Positions 1-5,619 of a stretch of DNA of 64,000 nucleotides are shown here, piece by piece (position 1 is the first letter of the stretch; every line of letters starts with the position of its first letter). The position numbers were made by a program, and so were the translations under genes. The stretch comes from QNYZ01 sp964577615 (GTDB lineage: Bacteria > Desulfobacterota > Desulfobacteria > Desulfobacterales > QNYZ01): the NCBI GenBank assembly GCA_964577615.1, contig CAZNZW010000002.1:1-64000 (forward strand), written 5' to 3'. The notes beneath the pieces are model-generated. The model saw only the letters and a program-made list of their open reading frames with translations, made no database searches and was not told the origin of the DNA.

Positions 1-187
1 GTGAAGATAATAAAAATGTATGATCATTTTTATTATACTCTATGCCTTCAGGGTTCAGTGCGATGCCCTCTATCTTTATAGTGTCAGGGAACTCTGTTGC
101 GTGACTGTCTTTATAGGAAATGGCTATTAACACAGATATTACAGCGATCAGGATGAATGATTTTTTCATTTTCAGTATATTTTTCAT
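1..187 (-). CDS. Secreted SMP-30/gluconolactonase-like protein, N-terminus only
   Basis: The minus strand is open from an ATG at 187 to the window edge, so the C-terminus is missing. A signal peptide is visible (basic start, hydrophobic core, SHA cleavage-type end), followed by a stretch reading EGIALNPEGIEYNKNDHTFL. That resembles the first blade of SMP-30/gluconolactonase-like beta-propellers, usually exported sugar-lactone hydrolase-like proteins of uncertain substrate. A good Shine-Dalgarno (aaggagat) lies 8 nt upstream. An internal ATG at 169 gives an equally plausible signal peptide start. The family assignment rests on about 30 mature residues, so it is tentative. It lies about 0.9 kb from a divergently oriented HxlR regulator, a common arrangement for such genes. 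Confidence 0.5.
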   Translation of the reverse strand, partial: MKNILKMKKSFILIAVISVLIAISYKDSHATEFPDTIKIEGIALNPEGIEYNKNDHTFLLSS

Positions 188-245
188 GATTGATTATCTC
201 CTTTTTTTAAAACTAAATCGAATATTTTAATGCAATATAATGAAA

Positions 246-466
246 TTATTTTGCATCGATAACTGATAAAGTTTTGAAACTTCCAGACAATTTTTCGGAC
301 AAATTCTTTTCCACTTTAATCCCTAAACATTCATTGTTTTTTGAAAGCTCAATGATACATGCAGCATTTTGAAGTGGTATTTATGCGTATATACTTTAAT
401 TTCCTCCTTTAGTTTCTTTATGGTTTGATAATCCATGGGAAAATTTTGATTTGCCATAGCAGCCAT
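246..466 (-). pseudogene. Frameshifted remnant of a small unknown gene
   Basis: The minus strand contains a reading frame from ATG 466 (AANQ-like start, then a Lys/Glu-rich helix). It loses sense near position 370, where another frame takes over and reads CIIELSKNNECLGIKVEKNL to a stop at 246. Together the two frames look like one small protein of about 70-80 residues broken by a frameshift. No family is recognised. It lies just downstream of the small gene at 485-874 and fills most of the interval 188-484; nothing else was seen there. Confidence 0.3.
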
Positions 467-484
467 AAGTGTAATTACTGATAT

Positions 485-874
485 TTATTGTACATCCAAA
501 TCCTGCTCACCTGGCATGATATTATTAAAAGTTGTCTGCCAAGTACCATCTTTGATATTATAAAATTTAATTTCATCATTAACTTTAAAAGCTACAGCAG
601 TCCAATCCTCCCAATATCCTTCCCACTTTACACTTAAATATCCATTATCATCGATATTCCATTTTCCAAACTCATCGCTACCCCAGTCGTTTTTTCCTTC
701 CATTTCACCATTTGCATCCATAAACGTTTTAAATCTTCTATGACCACTATATTCATAATCCCCAGACACTGTCGTATTAGAAATAAGTTCTGACAATTCC
801 TGTTTTGTAAGTGGTGTGTAACCTTTTCGAATCAAATCATCTTTTGTTGTTTGTTTTTCTATTTCCGGTTTCAT
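485..874 (-). CDS. Hypothetical small beta-rich protein (DUF995-like)
   Basis: 129 residues from the ATG at 874, chosen because AAGGAG sits 4 nt upstream; an ATG at 892 would add six residues without a ribosome site. The sequence starts with a polar helix carrying LTKQELSELI and continues with aromatic-rich strands (GYLSVKWEGYWEDWTAVAF). This pattern recalls DUF995-like proteins, small lipocalin-like beta-barrels in which an LT.(E/Q)EL motif precedes Trp/Gly-rich strands. No signal peptide is evident, which is unusual for DUF995. The gene is AT-rich, like the rest of the island. Function unknown; the family match is a weak visual one. Confidence 0.5.
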   Translation of the reverse strand: MKPEIEKQTTKDDLIRKGYTPLTKQELSELISNTTVSGDYEYSGHRRFKTFMDANGEMEGKNDWGSDEFGKWNIDDNGYLSVKWEGYWEDWTAVAFKVNDEIKFYNIKDGTWQTTFNNIMPGEQDLDVQ

Positions 875-1058
875 TTTACTCCTTAAAACCAACTTATTTT
901 AAAGTCTTGAACAAGCTGTTTAAATAAAATTGATTTTTCCCTGTAATACTCTCAATACTATTGAATAATACTAAAGCTGCTCTTTAGTAATTACCGCTAT
1001 CTAAAAAACCTTGAAAATTTATATGTTGTATATTATGTTGAATATGCTATGCGGTCAA

Positions 1059-1066
1059 GTACGTAC
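1059..1066. promoter_or_regulatory. GTACGTAC palindrome upstream of HxlR gene
   Basis: A perfect 8-bp palindrome lies 31 bp upstream of the HxlR-type regulator start, in the divergent interval. HxlR-family operators often contain paired GTAC half-sites, so this could be an autoregulatory operator. The inference rests on one short palindrome. Confidence 0.25.
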
Positions 1067-1097
1067 ATGAAAGTAATATACATACCAAAAGGATACT

Positions 1098-1457
1098 ATG
1101 TGTTTCAAATTTAAGGATAAGTATTACAATTGCTCATTTGAGTTGGCATTAGACATGTTTAGCCGAAAATGGAACTCTTTAGTTTTATATCATTTATCTG
1201 ATGGGACTAAACGCTATAGCCAGATAAACAAACTGATAAATGGAATAACACAAAAGATGCTGACACAAACGCTGAGAGATTTAGAGAGATTTCAACTAGT
1301 CCACCGAGAGGTTTACCCCGTTGTTCCCCCAAAAGTTGAGTATTCATTAACAGATTACGGAAAAGAGATACTGCCAACATTAAAAATGATACAAGAGTTT
1401 GGTGAAATTATGTATAAAAGATACGAAAAAGGCGCTTTTATAGAAAAGAAGATGTAA
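1098..1457 (+). CDS. HxlR-family winged-helix transcriptional regulator
   Basis: 119 residues, the usual HxlR length. The N-terminus carries a cysteine before ELALDMFSRKWNSLVLYHL, matching the family pattern (C..E..L....GKW...IL..L). The winged helix follows, with GITQKMLTQTLRDLERFQLV as recognition helix and YSLTDYGKEILPTL as the conserved end. HxlR proteins are dimeric DNA-binding regulators that often sense electrophiles or redox stress through the N-terminal Cys (here Cys2 or Cys11). Ribosome site AAAAGGA lies 5 nt before the ATG. It is divergent from the genes at 485-874 and 1-187, which are the most likely targets. Family call secure; inducer unknown. Confidence 0.88.
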   Translation: MCFKFKDKYYNCSFELALDMFSRKWNSLVLYHLSDGTKRYSQINKLINGITQKMLTQTLRDLERFQLVHREVYPVVPPKVEYSLTDYGKEILPTLKMIQEFGEIMYKRYEKGAFIEKKM

Positions 1458-1496
1458 CTATTCAGCCACAGGTTCACACAGATAAAACGCAGCTAT
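1458..1496 (+). repeat. Dispersed repeat, copy 1 (CTATTCAnCC type)
   Basis: Just after the HxlR stop. It matches 5327-5370 closely, and the inverse of 5485-5523 (shared core CTATTCA-CC-CAG-TTCAC-C-GATAAA). Repeats of this style are common between genes in deltaproteobacteria. Confidence 0.5.
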
Positions 1497-1544
1497 GTTA
1501 AAACACAAAGAAATTACGGATATGAGTAGGGAGTGAGTAGGGGA

Positions 1545-1571
1545 CGTTGTTAACAAAGTACACAAACTAAA
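1545..1571 (+). repeat. 27-bp repeat with TTGTTAACAA palindrome, copy 1
   Basis: This 27-bp segment recurs at 3185-3211 with one difference. It begins with the palindrome TTGTTAACAA and is followed in both places by a looser match (AGAATGAT-AGAA). It lies upstream of the first decayed transposase, so it may belong to the terminal region of that element. Confidence 0.6.
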
Positions 1572-1613
1572 CTCTCTATGAGAATGATCAGAACAAAGGA
1601 GAGCAACCGTAAA

Positions 1614-1649
1614 GGAAAGGTGTCACCCATTGAATTGAGTAATAATTAG
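1614..1649 (+). repeat. Transposase-flank repeat, copy A (GGAAAGGTGTCACC)
   Basis: The segment starting GGAAAGGTGTCACC and ending in TAATAATTAG recurs at 3131-3164 and, more degenerate, at 2385-2416. All three copies sit shortly upstream of a decayed Y1-type transposase start. Flanks of the GGAAAGG-GTCA style are typical upstream of IS200-like/RAYT genes. Confidence 0.65.
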
Positions 1650-1678
1650 ACATCCGCTTAAAAATCCGCTAAAAGAAT

Positions 1679-1833
1679 ATGTAGACAGGCAATGGTGGAT
1701 AAAATTTGAAGGGGCGTTTTATCCTTTGCTTCCACGTGGGAACGATGAGAAATTGAAATTTTCTGATGATACCGACAGGGTCAGCTTTATAACCCTTCTT
1801 GGATATTTAATAAAAATACTCATACGCTTATAG
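1679..1833 (+). pseudogene. IS200-like/RAYT (Y1) transposase N-terminal fragment A
   Basis: From just after a vestigial ATG (frame broken by two extra bases) the sequence reads RQWWIKFEGAFYPLLPRGND, then KLKFSDDTDRVSFITLLGYL to a TAG at 1831. RAYT/Y1 transposases begin with R.PRIEFEGALYHV.SRGN, followed by a DD.DR..FL..L stretch, so this is a degenerate N-terminus in which the YHV histidine is lost. The catalytic HUH and Tyr regions are absent, so it is inactive. The central DNA, GGATAAAA-N12-TTTTATCC (1697-1724), is a hairpin shared with fragment B. Confidence 0.7.
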
Positions 1834-1859
1834 CTCAATTCAAGGTGAAACCTATTCTC

Positions 1860-2378
1860 ATGTCGCAAATACTTCAAAAATTAAGCGGTGGAGATCTTAG
1901 ATCAATAGGTCGTGCAAATGAAGTTACAAGGGAAGTCGAAATAGACGAATCTTTATTTGTTGAATTGTTTAACGGTATCGATGAGGTAGATCCAGTCATC
2001 CGAATGAGAGCAGCTGATGTAATTGAGAAAGTGACTCAGAAGAAACCTGAACTGTTGTTGGGATTTACTCATAAAGTCATATCTATAATGGAATCATCAT
2101 TGCAGCAGGAAGTATGTTGGCACATGGCTCAAATTGCCCCACGCCTTACATGCAAAGAAGATGAAGAGTCCAAAATAATAAATATTTTAAAAAAATATCT
2201 TTTACATAAAAGCAAAATAGTCAGAGTTTCCGCGATGGAATCATTAGTATATTTTGCTGAAAGGAATAATAGTATATTTGATGAAATCTTAGCTATTATA
2301 CAGAATCAAATAGATACAGGAAGTCCAGCTGTTAAATCGAGAGGAAGAAAATTATTACAAAGACTTGAAAGGAACTAA
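1860..2378 (+). CDS. HEAT-repeat-like protein
   Basis: 172 residues from the ATG at 1860; a GTG at 1845 in the same frame adds five residues. AAGGTGA upstream is the likely ribosome site for the ATG. The protein is all-helical with HEAT-like units: DPVIRMRAADVIEKVTQKKP, then a unit around HMAQIAPRL, SKIVRVSAMESLVYFAERN and SPAVKSRGRKLLQRL. Such repeats form a superhelix used for protein binding. No catalytic domain, signal peptide or membrane segment is seen. It is AT-rich, flanked by decayed transposase pieces, and probably acquired by transfer. Partner and function unknown. Confidence 0.75.
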   Translation: MSQILQKLSGGDLRSIGRANEVTREVEIDESLFVELFNGIDEVDPVIRMRAADVIEKVTQKKPELLLGFTHKVISIMESSLQQEVCWHMAQIAPRLTCKEDEESKIINILKKYLLHKSKIVRVSAMESLVYFAERNNSIFDEILAIIQNQIDTGSPAVKSRGRKLLQRLERN

Positions 2379-2384
2379 TAATGA

Positions 2385-2416
2385 GGAAAGGTGTTACCTT
2401 GAAAAAAGTAATAAAA
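2385..2416 (+). repeat. Transposase-flank repeat, copy B
   Basis: A degenerate copy of the 1614-1649 repeat (GGAAAGGTGTTACC start). It lies seven bases after the HEAT gene stop and upstream of transposase fragment B. Confidence 0.5.
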
Positions 2417-2447
2417 GGCATCTGGTAAGAAACTGCTAAAAGAAAGA

Positions 2448-2505
2448 ATGGGCAGGCAATGGCGGATATAATTTGCAGGGGCGTTTTATCCTTTGCTTTC
2501 ACAAA
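2448..2505 (+). pseudogene. IS200-like/RAYT transposase N-terminal fragment B
   Basis: ATG at 2448 reads MGRQWRI, an in-frame stop, then FAGAFYPLLSQ: the same degenerate transposase N-terminus as fragment A. It retains the GGATA...TTTTATCC hairpin at 2463-2490. Homology ends where the DUF3781-like reading frame begins, so the element is deeply truncated. Confidence 0.6.
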
Positions 2506-2771
2506 AAATATTAATAGCTGGAAATTTCAAAAATACGCCTTTGGGCTTTTTGAGAATAAAGAAAAATCTGAAAATTTCACACTTTTCAGATACGGAAACA
2601 GAATCCTATTTAAGAAAAATCATCTTATCAACTCCTCTTAAGCATGTTGAAGCAAAAGGGAAAATTTATTATTTCAAATGTTTCGAAAAGAATGCAATTT
2701 TAACTGTTAATTCCCATACATTCACTAATATTACAGCAAAGCAAATAGATAAAACTGAACTGCTTTCATGA
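2493..2771 (+). CDS. DUF3781-like small protein
   Basis: The frame opens at a TTG inside the transposase remnant and yields 92 residues. The core reads NTPLGFLRIKKNLKI, then an ESYLRKIIL helix, VEAKGKIYYFKCFEKNAILT and VNSHTFTNITAKQIDK. This matches the DUF3781 layout (TTE-G..RIK.NL...KI....KGKNWYV....I.TVN..SYTIITAHK). DUF3781 proteins are short cytosolic proteins of unknown function. The N-terminus looks truncated and rebuilt from transposase sequence, so the gene may be decaying. It ends two bases before the start region of the next gene. Expression uncertain. Confidence 0.5.
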   Translation: MLSQKILIAGNFKNTPLGFLRIKKNLKISHFSDTETESYLRKIILSTPLKHVEAKGKIYYFKCFEKNAILTVNSHTFTNITAKQIDKTELLS

Positions 2772-2787
2772 GGTGAAAATAAATAAA

Positions 2788-3105
2788 ATGAATGATATAT
2801 TTATTGCATTAATTATTGGAATTATAGCAGGAACAATTGATGTCATTCCAATGATAATCCAAAAAATAGATAAATATGCGTCACTATCTGCTTTTGTGCA
2901 CTGGGTAGTACTTGGCCTGTTTATTCCTTACGTGGATTGGGAAATGCAACCTTGGTTAAAGGGTGTCTTATTGGCATTACTTAGCGCCATCCCTATAATG
3001 ATAATAGTATATCCAAAAGACAAAAAAGCATTAATTCCCATGATAATATTTTCTATTATTTTAGGGGCTGGTATAGGCTTTGCGGGAGAAAAATATATTG
3101 GTTGA
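2788..3105 (+). CDS. Small integral membrane protein, unknown
   Basis: 105 residues from ATG 2788; GAGGTGA 12 nt upstream is the likely ribosome site, and an in-frame GTG at 2773 is the alternative. About four hydrophobic segments are visible: residues 3-22 (FIALIIGIIAGTIDVIPMII), about 33-47, about 55-74 and 81-98, separated by short charged loops. No transporter or enzyme motif is recognised. It directly follows the DUF3781-like gene and may be co-transcribed with it. Function unknown. Confidence 0.65.
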   Translation: MNDIFIALIIGIIAGTIDVIPMIIQKIDKYASLSAFVHWVVLGLFIPYVDWEMQPWLKGVLLALLSAIPIMIIVYPKDKKALIPMIIFSIILGAGIGFAGEKYIG

Positions 3106-3130
3106 GCAATGGAAAAAATGGGGAAGGCTG

Positions 3131-3164
3131 GGAAAGGTGTCACCTTGAATTGAATAATAATTAG
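3131..3164 (+). repeat. Transposase-flank repeat, copy C
   Basis: Near-identical to 1614-1649 (GGAAAGGTGTCACC ... TAATAATTAG). It stands about 180 bp upstream of transposase fragment C. Confidence 0.65.
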
Positions 3165-3184
3165 GGGTTCCTGTAAGTCCTAGG

Positions 3185-3211
3185 CGTTGTTAACAAAGTA
3201 CACAGACTAAA
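3185..3211 (+). repeat. 27-bp repeat with TTGTTAACAA palindrome, copy 2
   Basis: Differs from 1545-1571 at one position over 27 bp. Here it follows the GGAAAGG repeat, whereas copy 1 precedes it, so the element has been rearranged. Confidence 0.6.
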
Positions 3212-3343
3212 TTATCGGGGAGAATGATAAGAAAAAAGACATCAAACAGGTAAATAATATTATCAAGCCGCATGTGACCCTGTACAGGCGCCTCATGCTC
3301 AATAATGATAAACAAACGCTCACTAATCCAGGGGGGGAGCGAT

Positions 3344-3565
3344 ATGCCGCGAACAGCTGGAATGATCGTACCGGATGCGGCGGCGGTGCAGCATGTGGCG
3401 TTGCGAACGGCGCTGGATGGATTTCCCATCGGCAACGTGGAAAAAATTCTTCTAAAGTATTCGTATTTACCACCAATTATATGGTACTATATTTTCGGTT
3501 TTGCTTTGGTGGGCATTTTTTATTGCTGGCATAAACCAAGGTGGAGAAGTGGTGGGAAATAATAA
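3344..3565 (+). pseudogene. IS200-like/RAYT transposase fragment C
   Basis: A GGGGGGGAG ribosome site precedes ATG 3344. The product begins MPRTAGMIVPDAA, then VQHVALRTALDGFPIGNVEK, matching the start of one RAYT subfamily (MPRTAR.IVPDA-YHV.SRTALDG.P.GD.EK). Sense then moves to the +1 frame, which reads FRFCFGGHFLLLA near 3496-3534. That is the remains of the HUH metal-binding block (GFC.MGNHFHLLV), with its histidines partly lost. The middle is deleted and the C-terminal catalytic Tyr is absent. It marks the boundary of the AT-rich island. Confidence 0.7.
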
Positions 3566-3628
3566 GCCGAAATTATGGGAAAGTACCGTGCCGGCCTGGC
3601 CTGAATCGCCTTCTATTCGGAGAAACAC

Positions 3629-4483
3629 GTGAAGCAGGATTGTTCCAGCCTGACGGCGCATAAAGTGGCGATGATGCGGGCCGCCCATCAGATTCTCGAT
3701 CATCCGAAAGTATTCGACGACCCCATCGCGTTAACCATTGTCGGTACTCAAGGCGTATCCGATATCCATTTAAAAAAAAGACAATTCAGCTCAAGATTAT
3801 CCAGTTGTCTGCGTGCGATTGTGGTTGCACGAAGCCGGTTGGTTGAGGATGAACTGGCGGCGGCGATTAAGCGCGGTGTGCGTCAGTATGTCGTTCTTGG
3901 CGCCGGGCTCGATACATTTTCCTGTCGCCATCCGTATTCCGACAAAGGCTTGAGCGTTTTTGAAGTTGATTACCCGGCCACACAGGCATGGAAACGTGAG
4001 CTGCTGGACGCTGCCGGAATACCCGTTCCGGATTCTCTAACGTTCGTTTCAATTGACTTTGAAAATCAAACCACGGCCGAGCGGCTGCAGGAAGCCGGGT
4101 TCAAGGAAGGTGAACCCAGTTTTTTTTCGTGGCTGGGGGGCACCATGTATCTAAACCGGACAACGGTGATGGATACGTTGAAATACGTCGCCTCGGTCAC
4201 GCCTTCCGGCAGTGCCATTGTATTTGATTATGTGGTGCCGCTATCTTCGCAGGGTTTTTTGCGGCGACTGGTTTTCCGTTTGCTGGCCATGAGAATGGCA
4301 ATGGCTGGCGAACCCTGGCAAAGTTCATTTGATCCGCACCAGCTGACAATTGATCTCAAAGCGGTCGGTTTTACATATGTTGACGATATGGGGCCCGAAG
4401 GTATAAACAGTCGATTTTTCAACAATCGCGATGACAGGCTGATGGCGGGCGGCTTCGGACATCTGATGAATGCACGGCATTGA
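3629..4483 (+). CDS. SAM-dependent methyltransferase, LCM/TIGR00027-like
   Basis: 284 residues from GTG 3629, with GGAGA six nt upstream. The fold belongs to the leucine carboxyl methyltransferase-like family (PF04072/TIGR00027). The N-terminus carries the typical HQ.LD.P..FDDP.A block at residues 20-33. Motif I is YVVLGAGLDTFSCR, an acidic strand end follows (FEVDYP.TQ.WKR), and W-GGTMYL is the conserved mid-region motif. Members methylate carboxylates or small molecules using S-adenosylmethionine; the substrate here is unknown. A second, unrelated methyltransferase follows 64 nt downstream on the same strand, suggesting a small operon. The hydrophobic segment near residues 205-222 is the family's helical insertion rather than a membrane anchor. 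Confidence 0.85.
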   Translation: MKQDCSSLTAHKVAMMRAAHQILDHPKVFDDPIALTIVGTQGVSDIHLKKRQFSSRLSSCLRAIVVARSRLVEDELAAAIKRGVRQYVVLGAGLDTFSCRHPYSDKGLSVFEVDYPATQAWKRELLDAAGIPVPDSLTFVSIDFENQTTAERLQEAGFKEGEPSFFSWLGGTMYLNRTTVMDTLKYVASVTPSGSAIVFDYVVPLSSQGFLRRLVFRLLAMRMAMAGEPWQSSFDPHQLTIDLKAVGFTYVDDMGPEGINSRFFNNRDDRLMAGGFGHLMNARH

Positions 4484-4547
4484 AAACAGACCCGACCGGG
4501 GCGTTTTGATCAATCAGGCAGAATCATTCGGGATACAGGAGGAAATC

Positions 4548-5216
4548 ATGGCAGAGTTTGATCCTGTAAAATATCGGGAGATGGTCCGTTCTTTTCAGGA
4601 GAGAGATGACCCGTTGGGATGGTTTGACAGTATCTATCGTGACGCCGAAGGGGATCATACGAATGTTTTCTGGGCGGATCTTGTTGCCAATCCCTATCTG
4701 GTTGAATGGCTGGAGAACCATCCCGTGGAAAAAGCGGACAAAAAGGCGATCGTTGTCGGCTGCGGCGTGGGGGATGATGCGGAGGCACTGGCAGCGGCAG
4801 GGTATCAGGTCATCGGTTTTGATATCTCTCCCAGCGCGATCGAGTTATGCAAAAAACGGTATCCGGATACAGCGGTCCATTACCTGGTCGCGGATCTGTT
4901 TAATTATGATCCGTTATGGTTCCAGGCGTTTGATCTGGTATTCGAGTGTAACACGATTCAGGTCTTACCCGGAAAATATAGAGTGCTTGCCAGAGAGGCG
5001 ATGGCCTCTTTTGTGGCCAAAGGGGGGTATATTCTGGTATCCTGCCGCAGCCGGTTCAGCGGCGAGCAGGAAGACATGATTCCGCTTCCCCTTGACCGCG
5101 AGGAGATCGGCCGCTTTAAGGATTCGGGTTTAACCGAGAAAAGTTTTCTGGCCTATGACGATACTCAGGATCCGCCGGTGCCACACTTTTTTGCCACCTA
5201 TAAAAGAGAAGGGTGA
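4548..5216 (+). CDS. Class I SAM-dependent methyltransferase (thiopurine-methyltransferase-like)
   Basis: 222 residues from ATG 4548, chosen for the excellent AGGAGGAAATC upstream; the open frame extends back to 4470 without such a site. Motif I is VVGCGVGDDAEALAAAGY, with VIGFDISPSAIELC as the acidic SAM-ribose strand. DLVFECNTIQVLP corresponds to motif IV, and GGYILVSC to the post-IV strand. The compact size and arrangement suit Methyltransf_25/TPMT-like enzymes acting on small molecules. Substrate not identifiable. It follows the LCM-type methyltransferase and ends before a strong hairpin at 5251-5301. Confidence 0.85.
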   Translation: MAEFDPVKYREMVRSFQERDDPLGWFDSIYRDAEGDHTNVFWADLVANPYLVEWLENHPVEKADKKAIVVGCGVGDDAEALAAAGYQVIGFDISPSAIELCKKRYPDTAVHYLVADLFNYDPLWFQAFDLVFECNTIQVLPGKYRVLAREAMASFVAKGGYILVSCRSRFSGEQEDMIPLPLDREEIGRFKDSGLTEKSFLAYDDTQDPPVPHFFATYKREG

Positions 5217-5250
5217 GGGAAATCTGATTGTGTCCCGGTATGTTTGATCC

Positions 5251-5301
5251 GCATGCCGTGCCGGGGGGGGCGGAAATACTTGCCGTACCCGGCGGGCATG
5301 C
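5251..5301 (+). terminator. Hairpin after the methyltransferase pair
   Basis: GCATGCCGTGCCGGG pairs with CCCGGCGGGCATGC across a 22-nt loop. No T-run follows, so it may be a Rho-assisted terminator or a processing hairpin. Confidence 0.45.
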
Positions 5302-5326
5302 CCGGTATTAGTAAAACCGAATTGGA

Positions 5327-5370
5327 ACTATTCAACCGCAGATTCACGCGGATAAACCCGGCTATAGAGA
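5327..5370 (+). repeat. Dispersed repeat, copy 2 (direct)
   Basis: Near copy of 1458-1496, with GC-shifted substitutions. It forms an inverted pair with 5485-5523 around about 115 bp of sequence with no recognisable gene. Apart from these repeats and the hairpin at 5251, the interval 5217-5619 shows nothing. Confidence 0.55.
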
Positions 5371-5484
5371 TACCGGATTTTATACTTTAAGGCTTTTGTG
5401 AAGTTGATAATGCGCCTGGCGATGGATTTTGTCGAATCTGTCTGTGAAAATACCGGAATTTAAAAGATTTGTATCTGATAATAA

Positions 5485-5523
5485 ACAATCCGTGATGATC
5501 CGCGCAGATCCACGGCTGAATCG
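5485..5523 (-). repeat. Dispersed repeat, copy 3 (inverted)
   Basis: The reverse complement reads CGATTCAGCCGTGGATCTGC and onward, matching 5327-5370 in inverted orientation. The pair resembles borders of a small non-autonomous element. Confidence 0.5.
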
Positions 5524-5619
5524 TTACGCCGAATCTGACTGATATTATGCCATAAGTTTTCATGGCAGTCGTGCAATTTCGGTTTGAGAAACGTGAAATC
5601 CAAGTGAGGAGACACCTGA

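Noticed and set aside
1545..3211. The AT-rich island as an integron cassette array
   Set aside because: The repeats do not form attC-type palindromes with R''/R' boxes and track decayed RAYT transposases instead.
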